A stretch of DNA of 64,000 nt from an uncultured Solobacterium sp. (GCA_946415785.1 CAMKTV010000002.1:16093-80092); one strand, 5' to 3'. Counted from the stretch's first letter, positions 1 to 9,843 are shown. Numbers and translations are program-made. Notes: generated by a model not told the origin, from the sequence alone.

Positions 1-172
1 CAGTATATATAACATTTTCTCCACCATCAGTTATTTCCATCTCCTGATGAAGTGTTAATAATTTTGTACTAGAAAACAATGAACAGGCAGGTGTCCCAAA
101 TCTCTCCATATTATTTACATTTTGTGGCTCTCCTGCTTCACGAAAGCGATGAAATTTTGAAAATGTTCCCAT
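1..172 (-). CDS. partial CDS, LURP-one/YxjI-like protein N-terminus (runs off window)
   Basis: Reverse strand ATG at 172 reads MGTFSKFHRFREAGEPQNVNNMERFGTPACSLFSSTKLLTLHQEMEITDGGENVIYT... open to the window edge; family assignment is weak. Confidence 0.45.
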   Translation of the reverse strand, partial: MGTFSKFHRFREAGEPQNVNNMERFGTPACSLFSSTKLLTLHQEMEITDGGENVIYT

Positions 173-206
173 AATAAATCTCCTTACATTTTTATTATAA
201 TCATAA

Positions 207-1370
207 TTATTCAACTTTATTAATATCTATTTTTCGATATAATTCTTTCCCGATTTTTCTCTCAATAATGATATCGAAATTCTTAAATTTTCTTAGCGCA
301 TACATTAAAGTTCTTTTACTTATATTAAGATTATTTATTATTTCTTCGTTAGAAACTCCATAATCACTTAAGATACTTCCTTCTAATAAGATTTTAAATA
401 TTCTTTTCTCTGTTTTAGTTAAAATTCTATTTATTGTATATTCTTTTTCGATTGCATCTTTTTTCTCATTTAATTCTTTTAACAGTTCTGTATATCCTTT
501 GTGCAACATCTTTGAGAATTCACAGAAATAATTATTTAAAGAACCAAATTCATGAGGTTTTCTAGAATTTTGTAGTAAATTATAGTATTTTGATTTATTC
601 TTATTTATTATTGATGAAGTTGCTAAACATAAAAAACTTTTGGTGTTATTATATAGCCCTGTTACAAATAAGAATCTGCCAAATCTTCCATTGCCATCAT
701 AGAATGGATGAATTGTTTCTATTAAGAAATGAGATAAAATGATTCTTTCAAATATATCTATTTCTTTATTATTATAGAGTTTCAAAAATTCTTCCATGCC
801 TTTTATAATCTTTTCTTCAGGATAGAAACCTTCATGGACATTTTTTAGTCCATCACTTATATGCACAGCATTCTTTCTGAATATTTCTCCATCTAATATA
901 TCTTCCCTGTTTAATGCGTCTTTCATAAAAAGATCATAAATATTTCTTATCTTTTTAATATCTTTAATTTCATTATTTTTATTTTCAAATAACAAACGAT
1001 ATGAATTAACAATCGATATTATTCTTGAATCATTACTAGGCAGATTGTTTAATATATAAAAGATATCATGTCTTGTAGAGTTAATACTTTCAATGATATT
1101 TGTGCTTTGTATTTCATCAATTAAGATTTTCTGAATAATCTGTTTTTGTCCAAAGTTTGAAAAACTATTGAATAGATTATTAAACTCCCATTCATCTTTA
1201 TGTAATTTGATTAATATTTCAAAACTATCATTGTTGTGCAAATAGAAATATGGATTTTTTGTATAATCAAAAAAACGAATAGTATCTATATTATTCTTTA
1301 GATTATTCAGGATTTCCTTAAACTCTTTATTTGTTTTCTTATAATAAAGTTTCTCTAAGCTATCTTTCAT
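207..1370 (-). CDS. Fic family protein (Fic/DOC domain, C-terminal HTH-like region)
   Basis: Canonical Fic motif HPFYDGNGRFGR; N-terminal STNIIES resembles the Fic inhibitory helix motif; C-terminal winged-helix-like segment. Confidence 0.92.
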   Translation of the reverse strand: MKDSLEKLYYKKTNKEFKEILNNLKNNIDTIRFFDYTKNPYFYLHNNDSFEILIKLHKDEWEFNNLFNSFSNFGQKQIIQKILIDEIQSTNIIESINSTRHDIFYILNNLPSNDSRIISIVNSYRLLFENKNNEIKDIKKIRNIYDLFMKDALNREDILDGEIFRKNAVHISDGLKNVHEGFYPEEKIIKGMEEFLKLYNNKEIDIFERIILSHFLIETIHPFYDGNGRFGRFLFVTGLYNNTKSFLCLATSSIINKNKSKYYNLLQNSRKPHEFGSLNNYFCEFSKMLHKGYTELLKELNEKKDAIEKEYTINRILTKTEKRIFKILLEGSILSDYGVSNEEIINNLNISKRTLMYALRKFKNFDIIIERKIGKELYRKIDINKVE

Positions 1371-1448
1371 TTTTGCACCTGTAATTTAATTATAATACTT
1401 TAATGTGCAATTTTATTTATTTTTTGCATAGTTAAACTTTCCATAATA

Positions 1449-1471
1449 AAAGCCTCCGTATAGGAGACTTT
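1449..1471 (-). terminator. Rho-independent-like terminator of the ABC transporter operon
   Basis: AAAGCCTCC-GTATA-GGAGACTTT stem (one mismatch); followed by CTTTTATT on the minus strand. Confidence 0.6.
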
Positions 1472-1497
1472 CATATGATTTTGTTTTTTTGATCTGT

Positions 1498-3144
1498 TTA
1501 TACTTCGATATGGCCTAGAGTAATTAAGCGTCCATTCTTTCTAGAGAATAACATTACATTATTGCCCTTGAATTCAATATCAGCTTTATCACCAATCTTA
1601 TATACAATGCCACCAAACATAACGCCTGTTAATAGATATTTATTATCAATAGCAACTCTTACAGTAGTTTCCATGCCAGTAGGCATTGATGAATAGATTT
1701 CACCTTTAATCTTAGCGTCAGGTCTAATATCGATGAATTCAGGTCTAACACCAATTACGAAGTCTTCTTCAGTTAATACAACTTCATCACCATAGTCTTC
1801 AAATTCATCAACTTTAGCAACATGGTATTTGAAATTAGTTTCTTTATTACTCTTTTCAACAAAGCCTTTTTGGCTTGCTTTTATAGCTAATTCTTCTTTA
1901 GCTTTAGCTAAGTTTTCTTCATCTTCTTTGTACCATTGATTTATATCTAAACCTTCATTTGGAACAAATTTGATTTGTTTATCTTCAAATATATTTAAAG
2001 ATAAAGAACCATCACTATTTTGTTTTCCCTTAGCATCGATAAAGTTGATTGCAGGATTACCAACGAAGTCAGCTACAAATAGATTGTTTGGCATATTATA
2101 TACATCTAATGGTGCATCATATTGTTGTAGTAAGCCGTTATCAATTAAACAAATTCTTGTAGCTAAAGTCATAGCTTCCATTTGATCATGTGTAACATAT
2201 ACAAATGTTGAGCCTGTTTCTAGATGTAATCTTTGAAGTTCAGATCTCATTTCAAGTCTTAATTTAGCATCTAGGTTAGACAATGGTTCATCCATGAATA
2301 ATACTGTTGGTTCTGGTGCTAAAGTTCTTGCGATAGCTACACGTTGTTGTTGACCACCAGATAATTCTGCAGGATATCTATCCATGAACATACCAATCTT
2401 AACAATTCTTGATACTCTTCTTACAGCTAAATCAATTTCTTCTTTTGTTAATCTTCTTTTTTCAAGAACTTGAACACCATCTTTTGAATATGTGAAATCT
2501 TCATTTAAGATTAAGCCTTTACCTTCTGCATTTGCTCTAGCTTTATCAATAATAAGTTCTAATTCAGCGATGTGATTATTTGCTTCATCTGTTGGATCTT
2601 CAACATTTTGAAGTTTATATCCTAAGATTTTCTTAGCTGAATATTGAGAGATTTCATAATTATCAATTAATTTAATCATGGCCTTGTTTTCATCTAATTT
2701 ACCTTTACGGTCATAACATTCATTGATAATCTTAACAATCTCGGTTGGCTTATTTAAAGCATTAATAATTTGTTGAGCTGCTCTAGCCTCTGTATTAATC
2801 TTTAACATTTCTTCATTAACATTTGTTAAACCAAAAGAAATATTTTGATATACAGTCATATTTGGCCACAAAGCATAGTTTTGGAATAAGAAACCAACTT
2901 TTCTCTTATTAGCTGGAATATTTATTCCTTCTTCTGAATCATATACTACTCTATCACCGATAGTAATCTTACCGCTTGTTGGAGTTTCTAGACCAGCAAT
3001 CATTCTTAATGTTGTAGTCTTACCACAACCAGACGGACCTAATAAAGTAACAAAGGCATTGTCTTCGATTACTAAATCAAGATCATCAACAGCGTAGAAT
3101 TTATCATAACGTTTTGTTACATGTTCTAAAACAATTTTAGGCAT
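1498..3144 (-). CDS. ABC transporter ATP-binding protein (MalK/FbpC-type) with large insertion
   Basis: Walker A GPSGCGKTT, Q-loop QNYALWP, signature LSGGQQQRVA, Walker B VLFMDEP, C-terminal OB/TOBE region; ~120-aa insertion between Q-loop and signature. Confidence 0.93.
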   Translation of the reverse strand: MPKIVLEHVTKRYDKFYAVDDLDLVIEDNAFVTLLGPSGCGKTTTLRMIAGLETPTSGKITIGDRVVYDSEEGINIPANKRKVGFLFQNYALWPNMTVYQNISFGLTNVNEEMLKINTEARAAQQIINALNKPTEIVKIINECYDRKGKLDENKAMIKLIDNYEISQYSAKKILGYKLQNVEDPTDEANNHIAELELIIDKARANAEGKGLILNEDFTYSKDGVQVLEKRRLTKEEIDLAVRRVSRIVKIGMFMDRYPAELSGGQQQRVAIARTLAPEPTVLFMDEPLSNLDAKLRLEMRSELQRLHLETGSTFVYVTHDQMEAMTLATRICLIDNGLLQQYDAPLDVYNMPNNLFVADFVGNPAINFIDAKGKQNSDGSLSLNIFEDKQIKFVPNEGLDINQWYKEDEENLAKAKEELAIKASQKGFVEKSNKETNFKYHVAKVDEFEDYGDEVVLTEEDFVIGVRPEFIDIRPDAKIKGEIYSSMPTGMETTVRVAIDNKYLLTGVMFGGIVYKIGDKADIEFKGNNVMLFSRKNGRLITLGHIEV

Positions 3145-3147
3145 ATT

Positions 3148-4953
3148 TTATCCTCCTATTCCTTCATCTAGACTAGCGCCTGTAACCTTATTAACAATAA
3201 AGTTAGAAATTAAAATCGTAACAATTAATATTAAGTTAATACCACTTGAGAATGCATATAGACCCATTTCATCAAAGTAATCTAATGTTGTTGATAAGAT
3301 GAAGCCTTGTACACATAGAAGCATGAATAGAGATAATTCTCTTAGACATGTCATAAATGGCAGTAAGAAGCCAGAAACAATTGATGATTTTTGAATTGGT
3401 ATGATGATTCTTGTCATACGTTTAATCCATGGAACATCTTGAATGATTGCTGACTCTTCAATTTCGTTTGATAATTGAAGCATTGAATTAAGTGAACTTC
3501 TAGATGCAAAAGGAATATATTTAACAGTACCTACTATAACCAATGCTAAGTAAGTATTAAATAGATTAATCTTTCCACTTGAGAACAATATAAAGTAAGC
3601 AGCACCAACAGCAACTGAAGGCATCAGATATGGTAAGAAAGCCATTGAATTAACATAGCTTGATAATTTACCATGTCTGTTCTTACTTACAGCATAACCG
3701 ATTAATGTACCAATAGTACCAGCAGTTAAACAACAGATTATTGCGACTAAGATGGTGCCACGGAAGGCAGTCCAGATAGTCTTGTTGTATAGAATACCGG
3801 TTTGACCATACATACCGCTTTCTTTAATGTTTTCCGATGTAATCCACCATTTAGTAGTAAGATTATTAACATTGCCCGTATATAGGAATGAATAATCTCC
3901 TGGGTTAGGCAAGAATGTTTCAAAGGCAAATGAGATAATTGGGAAGATAGATGTAAAGAATGTAATTACAATAAAGATAGTCGCAATAATATATTTACCA
4001 GCACCCAGATTAACTTTTGTAATTTGACCAGATTTACCAGTAACTGTTGTATATGATTTACGAGAATGTAATGAACGTTGATTCAGATACATGATTGCAA
4101 CACCAAATAACATCATGATAATTGCAATAATTGAAGCTTCACCAGTATACTTGTCATTCATCGAAACATATTTTGTAGCAAGTGTAGGTAGATTTAAATA
4201 ATGTGGTACAGGATATGAACCAATTGTTGAACCAGCTACTAATAGAATAGTTGAAAGAATTGCAGGTTTAACCATTGGGATAGTAACCTTAGAGAAAATC
4301 TTCCATCTAGGAGTATCTAGAATAGTAGCAGCTTCTTCTAGGTTAGCGTCCATGTTTTTAAAGATGCCACCAATCAGGATATAAGCAAATGGTGCATAGT
4401 GCATACCCAAAACAACAATACATGGGAATAAGCCAACACACCACCATGCAGGCATATTAATTCCAAATAAGGATGCTAATAATCCGTTAGAAGTTCCAGT
4501 TACCGCATTAGAGTTAAATAAATGTTGCCATACAACCGCCAATGTCCATTGTGGCATAATGTAAGGGAAAATAAAGATTGAACTAAGATATTTCTTATAA
4601 GCCATATTAGTTCTAGTAACTAAATAAGCAAAGATACCACCAAATAAAATTGAAAATAAACAAGCACCAATTGCAAGAATTGTAGTATTTAAAAGTGGCG
4701 TCCATAAATTGGTCTTTGCCAGTTGGCTAGTAAATAAATCAAGATAATTAGCTAAAGTGAAGCCACTTGCTTTACCTGATAAATATTGATCTATCGTACC
4801 AGGGTGGATTGTAATTGTATCTTTAATAATCGCAACGATTGGTGCAATTGTTGTAAATGATACAAGAATTCCTGTTAGAACTAATATTACATTTTGGGGT
4901 TTACTAAGAAATGTCTTAATGTTATTAATTTTTATTTTAGTAGAATTTGACAT
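3148..4953 (-). CDS. ABC transporter permease, tandem-fused two-permease protein (FbpB-like)
   Basis: 601 aa, two copies of the binding-protein-dependent permease architecture (EEAATILDTPRWKIFSKVTIPMVKP and EESAIIQDVPWIKRMTRIIIPIQKS EAA-loops). Confidence 0.9.
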   Translation of the reverse strand: MSNSTKIKINNIKTFLSKPQNVILVLTGILVSFTTIAPIVAIIKDTITIHPGTIDQYLSGKASGFTLANYLDLFTSQLAKTNLWTPLLNTTILAIGACLFSILFGGIFAYLVTRTNMAYKKYLSSIFIFPYIMPQWTLAVVWQHLFNSNAVTGTSNGLLASLFGINMPAWWCVGLFPCIVVLGMHYAPFAYILIGGIFKNMDANLEEAATILDTPRWKIFSKVTIPMVKPAILSTILLVAGSTIGSYPVPHYLNLPTLATKYVSMNDKYTGEASIIAIIMMLFGVAIMYLNQRSLHSRKSYTTVTGKSGQITKVNLGAGKYIIATIFIVITFFTSIFPIISFAFETFLPNPGDYSFLYTGNVNNLTTKWWITSENIKESGMYGQTGILYNKTIWTAFRGTILVAIICCLTAGTIGTLIGYAVSKNRHGKLSSYVNSMAFLPYLMPSVAVGAAYFILFSSGKINLFNTYLALVIVGTVKYIPFASRSSLNSMLQLSNEIEESAIIQDVPWIKRMTRIIIPIQKSSIVSGFLLPFMTCLRELSLFMLLCVQGFILSTTLDYFDEMGLYAFSSGINLILIVTILISNFIVNKVTGASLDEGIGG

Positions 4954-4978
4954 TAAAAACCTCTTTCTTTATAGACAA

Positions 4979-5010
4979 AGTGCCTTTGTAGATAATGCTA
5001 CAAAGGCACT
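4979..5010 (-). promoter_or_regulatory. intercistronic stem-loop between solute-binding protein and permease genes
   Basis: Perfect 13-bp stem AGTGCCTTTGTAG-ATAATG-CTACAAAGGCACT; only a weak T tract follows. Confidence 0.7.
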
Positions 5011-5043
5011 ATTGTTGTTTCCTTTAAATAATCAAATCAGTTA

Positions 5044-6375
5044 TTATTCTGGTTTGTATTTATCTTGCATTTCAATCCAAGAACCAACTGTGAATGCAAC
5101 AGAAGCGCAGTATGCAGGATCTTCTACAACTAACTTACCTTCGTTAACCCACCAGTCATGTCCTTTATCCATTGTAGTTTCAGTAGCAACTTTTGAAGAT
5201 TCACCAGTTGAGTGATGGAATTTTTCTTCTGTGCCCTTAGCAACTTCTGGATTTGAAGAATAACCACCAATATCCTTACCCCATGCAGAGAAACCATCAA
5301 CAGTTTCAGTCATGTAAGCGATGAATGCACATGCAGTCCAAGGAAGTGGTGAGTTGTCAGTTACGAATAAGTAATGGCAGTAACCATAACCACCAAAGCC
5401 TTCATAACCTTCTTGGTATGCAGCAACTTTAATGTTTTTTACTGATACTGTATCTGTTTCTTCAACTGAACGAACTTTAGAATAAACTAATAGACCGAAT
5501 TTATCAACAGCACTAGAATCAACTAATGTATTGCAGATAGGGCCATCATCAGTTACAGCATTATAGCTGTTAACCCATAATTTAATCCAAGCTAGTGCAT
5601 ATTTACCATTTTCATCTAAGCCTAAATCAGCAGCTTCTTTTTCCATAGCATCAACTGTAGGTTGGAAATATGATTTAGAAGCAGAATCTAATTTTTCATA
5701 AGCTTCTTTTAATACTAGAGCATATTCAGGTTTAGTTAACATGTATAAGAAGTTCTTACCAACGATTTCAGAATCGATGTCCATAAATAGACCATGTTCG
5801 CCTTCTCTTACGAAATCCCAACAATTAGTATAAGTCTTTTCAGGATTTACGCAGTTGTATTCAAAGATTTTATTTAATAATTGAAGAGCTAAATAACCTT
5901 CATAAGCTTCAGGAGTAGTTCCATTAGCTTCAGCCCACTCTTTTGGAATGAAAGTATCTAGGATACCAGTTTGAACCATCTTAGTTTCAATTTGGTTACC
6001 ATCTTGAATTAAAGTCATAGCGAATGTGCCGACTTCCTTCAAACTATCAGCAGTTAATTGATCGAAAATCTTGTTGTTCTTTGGTTGTTGCCATTCAAAG
6101 TTCAAAGTGTATGAAGAATCGAAAGATTGTAAGTATTCAATGAATAGAGGTAATGCTGATTTACCACGGCTAGAGTTACCAACACCATAGAATGTCTTAC
6201 CATTTGATTCTTCGATAGCCTTTTGAGCAAGCTCTTCGAGAGTCATTGTTTGTGCTTCAGCGATGATCTTTTGTACTTCAGAAAGTTCTTCGCTTCCACC
6301 CTTGTTGCCACCTTGACAAGCAGTTAATGATAGAACCATTAACAAACTAAGTAGCATAACTAAAAGTTTTTTCAT
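5044..6375 (-). CDS. ABC transporter extracellular solute-binding lipoprotein
   Basis: Lipobox MKKLLVMLLSLLMVLSLTAC; position upstream of permease/ATPase genes. Confidence 0.88.
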   Translation of the reverse strand: MKKLLVMLLSLLMVLSLTACQGGNKGGSEELSEVQKIIAEAQTMTLEELAQKAIEESNGKTFYGVGNSSRGKSALPLFIEYLQSFDSSYTLNFEWQQPKNNKIFDQLTADSLKEVGTFAMTLIQDGNQIETKMVQTGILDTFIPKEWAEANGTTPEAYEGYLALQLLNKIFEYNCVNPEKTYTNCWDFVREGEHGLFMDIDSEIVGKNFLYMLTKPEYALVLKEAYEKLDSASKSYFQPTVDAMEKEAADLGLDENGKYALAWIKLWVNSYNAVTDDGPICNTLVDSSAVDKFGLLVYSKVRSVEETDTVSVKNIKVAAYQEGYEGFGGYGYCHYLFVTDNSPLPWTACAFIAYMTETVDGFSAWGKDIGGYSSNPEVAKGTEEKFHHSTGESSKVATETTMDKGHDWWVNEGKLVVEDPAYCASVAFTVGSWIEMQDKYKPE

Positions 6376-6399
6376 CTTATTCTCCTTTTCTCACATATA

Positions 6400-6417
6400 A
6401 ATGTAAGCACTTACATT
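6400..6417. promoter_or_regulatory. cre/LacI-type operator-like palindrome upstream of the ABC operon
   Basis: AATGTAAG-CA-CTTACATT, 8-bp perfect arms, just upstream of the solute-binding protein gene. Confidence 0.5.
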
Positions 6418-6588
6418 ATATCACTTAGCTAACTTCTAGTATCAAGAAAATAGTGTTTTTAAAGATAAAAAATTAATACTTGACAAAATAAAAAGATCTA
6501 GTTTTTTCGATTATTTAAATATTCATGGGGTTTTATAAACTACAATAATGTAGTTCTTTTATTATAGTTGTATTAGGAAGTTTTTGTT

Positions 6589-6938
6589 ATGGAAATTGAA
6601 GTTATTCCTAATACCGGCTTATATGAAGAAGACATAAAGAAATTCAAGATAGTTAGAAGAGATGATGGCGAAACAAATTATTACGTTACTTTAGTTAATA
6701 AAGGAGGGAGATGCTTTAGTTGTGGAACTTATACTACTAAGTGAACCATGTCGTCTAATGCAAGATAGAAGGAAAGAATTCTTATATAAAGAAAATGTTA
6801 AAACTAGCGAATGGTTTTTCCAATTTTGATAGATTTAGAAATAGAGCTATGTATTGTGAAAACTATTATGATACATATTCAACAGAAAAATTGCCTAACA
6901 AAGTTAAAAGAAAATTCCCAAAGAAAAAGACCGATTAG
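6589..6938 (+). pseudogene. degenerate ISL3-family-like transposase remnant (N-terminal zinc finger piece 6589-6744; C-terminal piece 6795-6938)
   Basis: MEIEVIPNTGLYEEDIKKFKIVRRDDGETNYYVTLVNKGGRCFSCGTYTTK* and MLKLANGFSNFDRFRNRAMYCENYYDTYSTEKLPNKVKRKFPKKKTD*; the GFSNFxxFRNR tail is ISL3-like; central catalytic part missing. Confidence 0.6.
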
Positions 6939-6977
6939 GATTTGCCTATTCGGTCTGTTTTTGTGTTTTAACGACTT

Positions 6978-7031
6978 AACCCTATGTTTATTTAAAGGTG
7001 ATACCCTTTAAAAACCCTATGTTTATTTAAA
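6978..7031. repeat. 19-bp direct repeat (6978-6996 and 7013-7031)
   Basis: AACCCTATGTTTATTTAAA occurs twice with 35-bp spacing. Confidence 0.85.
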
Positions 7032-7047
7032 TCGCCAATAATTTTAA

Positions 7048-8280
7048 TTATCTTTTTATCAATAATACAGAAACATCATTTACATTTGTTCCTGTAGGAC
7101 CTGTAACAACAAGTCCATTAGTTAATTTTAATGCATTATATGCATCGTTATTATTTAATACATCAAATACGGATACGCCCTTTTCTTTTAAATCATTGAA
7201 GGTATTTTCATCTACATATCCTCCAGCAGCATCAGTTGGTCCATCAGTTCCATCTGAGCCTAAAGAAAATACACAAGTATCTTTTAAGCCATTTAAGCCA
7301 ATAGATGCCGCAAGTGCTAATTCCTGATTGCGTCCACCTTTTCCTTTACCAATCAAATGAACAACTGTTTCTCCACCTGCGATATAAGCAAGAGATTTAT
7401 TACTGTTTTGATTACTTTTAGCAATTGATGCCATAAAACTACCAGCTTCTTTTGCTTCACATGTGAGTTGATCAGTTAAAATTATTGGTTCATAGCCTAA
7501 TTCTTTTGCCTTATTAGCAGCAGCCTGACATAGATTTCTTACACTGCCAGTAATAATTGTTTCAACATTATCTAACTGTTTTGGTGTTTCTTCATCAAGT
7601 AATTTAATAGCTTCTAAAGACATCTTGATTTTATATTTTTCCACAATTCTTTTAGCATCTTCACAGGTGCTAGAATCAGGATAGGCTGGGCCTGAAGCTA
7701 TCATATCTAATGGATCACCTAAGATATCACTTAAAACTATTGAAAATACATGTGCTGGTTTGCATATTTTCGCAAACTTGCCACCTTTTACAGCCGAAAG
7801 CCTTTTTCTGATTGTATTGATTTCAGTAATTTCAGCACCGCATGCCAACAATTGATTAGTAATATCCTGAAGTTCTTTACCATCTATTAATGGCATTTCA
7901 AATAATGCTGAGCCACCACCTGATAAAAGGAATAATACTGTATCATCTTCTTTTAAATCAGAAACTGTATCAAGTGCAACTTTTGTAGCATTGAATGAAT
8001 TTTCATCAGGTACAGGATGTCCAGCTTCAAAGCATTTCATCTTAGGAATCTCGCCCATTACATGGTCATATTTTGTAACTACAACGCCATCATCAATTTT
8101 ATCTTTTAGAATATCTGAAGCAGCTTTCGCCATTTGCCATGCAGCTTTACCAGCAGAAATGACTATTAGTTTTCCACTAGAAAACTCTTTTCCATCTAAA
8201 GCTTTTTTAACAGCTTCATCGGGAAGCACTTGATGTATCGCATCTTTAATTATTAAATTTGCATCATCTCTTAAAGACAT
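7048..8280 (-). CDS. glycerate 2-kinase, MOFRL/TtuD family
   Basis: 410 aa; FLLSGGGSALFEMP, GGRNQELALAASIGL, SDGTDGPTDAAGG motifs. Confidence 0.88.
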   Translation of the reverse strand: MSLRDDANLIIKDAIHQVLPDEAVKKALDGKEFSSGKLIVISAGKAAWQMAKAASDILKDKIDDGVVVTKYDHVMGEIPKMKCFEAGHPVPDENSFNATKVALDTVSDLKEDDTVLFLLSGGGSALFEMPLIDGKELQDITNQLLACGAEITEINTIRKRLSAVKGGKFAKICKPAHVFSIVLSDILGDPLDMIASGPAYPDSSTCEDAKRIVEKYKIKMSLEAIKLLDEETPKQLDNVETIITGSVRNLCQAAANKAKELGYEPIILTDQLTCEAKEAGSFMASIAKSNQNSNKSLAYIAGGETVVHLIGKGKGGRNQELALAASIGLNGLKDTCVFSLGSDGTDGPTDAAGGYVDENTFNDLKEKGVSVFDVLNNNDAYNALKLTNGLVVTGPTGTNVNDVSVLLIKR

Positions 8281-8293
8281 ACATGCTCCTTAA

Positions 8294-9652
8294 TTAATGC
8301 AAGAAGAAAGTTAAAATCCAAATAAATACTATTGAGCAAACACCCATTACTAGTGTCAACATTGTTTGTGTTTTGTAACCTTCTTCTGGTGTCATTTCAC
8401 CAAAGTTAGTTACAACCCAGAAGTATGAGTCATTCGCATGTGATACAGTCATTGCACCTGCACCAATAGCCATAACACATAATACAGCCATAACTGGACT
8501 ATCCATTCCAAGAGGTACAAGTAATGGTGCCATAATACCAGCAGTAGTAGTTATAGCAACTGTTGAAGAGCCTTGTGCTGATTTTAGAATAGCAGCAATT
8601 AAGAATGGGAAGAAAATACCAACTGATTGTAAAACATTAGCATTATCAGTAATAAATGTTACTAGACTTGTAGAAGAAATAACTTTTCCAAGTACTGAAC
8701 CTGCAGCTGTAACAAATAGGATTGGTCCAACTGTCTTTAATGTTTCATCAGTTAGTTTATATAACTTATCCATCATTTTTGAAGACATTAATAAGATAAT
8801 GCCAAATACAACACCAACAGCAAGGGCAATAATAGGTGTACCTAAGAACTTGCAAACGTTTAATAATGCACCACTAAATCCTGCCACATCAGCAATTGAT
8901 GATAATGCCATTAAAATAATAGGAACAACAATTGGTGCTAATGATAAGAATTTAGAAGGCAATTTGCCATATGAAGCAACTAATTCTTCATAAGATTGTA
9001 CTATTTCTTCATTAGATAATTCATCAGCTGATTTAACTTTCTTGCCAATAAATCTAGCAAAGAAATATGCGCCTACTAAAGCTGGAATAGATACTAATGC
9101 ACCAAGTCCCATAACAAGCAATAAGTTATTGCCAACGCCTAATGTATTAGCAGCAGCAATTGGCCCAGGTGTAGGTGGAATAAATACATGGGCAGTATAT
9201 AAACCAGCAGCAAGACACATTGTCATTGCAACAGAAGATACTCTTGTTTTCTTGACTAATGCTTTTCTGATAGGGTTTAATACAACAAAACCAGAATCAC
9301 AGAATACTGGAATGGCAACAACCCAACCCATAATTTCAATTGCAAGTTCAGGATGATTCTTTCCTACGATTCCAACAACAATATCAGCTAATGTTAATGC
9401 TGCACCCGTGGCTTCTAGGAAAGCACCAATCATTGCACCAAAAATAATTACGATACCAATGCTAGTGAAAGTTCCAGAAAAACCAGAACCAATAACAGTA
9501 GCGATATCGCCAAGTCCAATTCCTCCGATTAGTCCTAAAGCTAAGGATACTAACAAAATAGAAAGAAATGGATGGATCTTGAATTTTGAAATCATAACAA
9601 TCATCACAGCGATTGAAATTATGAAAACAAACAAGAAAGGTAAACCAGTCAT
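8294..9652 (-). CDS. GntP family permease (gluconate/glycerate-type)
   Basis: 452 aa, polytopic, CDSGFVVLNPIRKALVKK and GAGAMTVSHANDSYFWVVTNF are GntP signatures. Confidence 0.92.
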   Translation of the reverse strand: MTGLPFLFVFIISIAVMIVMISKFKIHPFLSILLVSLALGLIGGIGLGDIATVIGSGFSGTFTSIGIVIIFGAMIGAFLEATGAALTLADIVVGIVGKNHPELAIEIMGWVVAIPVFCDSGFVVLNPIRKALVKKTRVSSVAMTMCLAAGLYTAHVFIPPTPGPIAAANTLGVGNNLLLVMGLGALVSIPALVGAYFFARFIGKKVKSADELSNEEIVQSYEELVASYGKLPSKFLSLAPIVVPIILMALSSIADVAGFSGALLNVCKFLGTPIIALAVGVVFGIILLMSSKMMDKLYKLTDETLKTVGPILFVTAAGSVLGKVISSTSLVTFITDNANVLQSVGIFFPFLIAAILKSAQGSSTVAITTTAGIMAPLLVPLGMDSPVMAVLCVMAIGAGAMTVSHANDSYFWVVTNFGEMTPEEGYKTQTMLTLVMGVCSIVFIWILTFFLH

Positions 9653-9793
9653 AATCTAATTCTCCTTATATTTATACGCTTATATGTCTTTATTATATGT
9701 TTTTTGATTAACAAATTATAAAGAGAATTTACATATTTACCTTTTTTTAGTTATTTTTGTTCAACATATTAAACATATTAAAAGTCCTCTTTT

Positions 9794-9823
9794 TGAACTG
9801 CCCCACAAAAGTGGGACAGTTCA
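9794..9823. repeat. inverted repeat/hairpin resembling an IS end
   Basis: TGAACTGCCCCAC-AAAA-GTGGGACAGTTCA, 12/13 paired; resembles the IS3-type end at ~63951-63981. Confidence 0.7.
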
Positions 9824-9843
9824 TTTCTAGGAACTTTATTTCT

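Noticed and set aside
3747-3929. 60-aa minus-strand ORF inside the permease gene
   Set aside because: Alternative frame within a well-supported CDS
6811-7011. 66-aa plus-strand ORF
   Set aside because: Different frame from the ISL3-like C-terminal remnant; the remnant frame is far more protein-like
9042-9356. 104-aa plus-strand ORF
   Set aside because: Antisense to the GntP permease gene; composition reflects complement of membrane-protein codons
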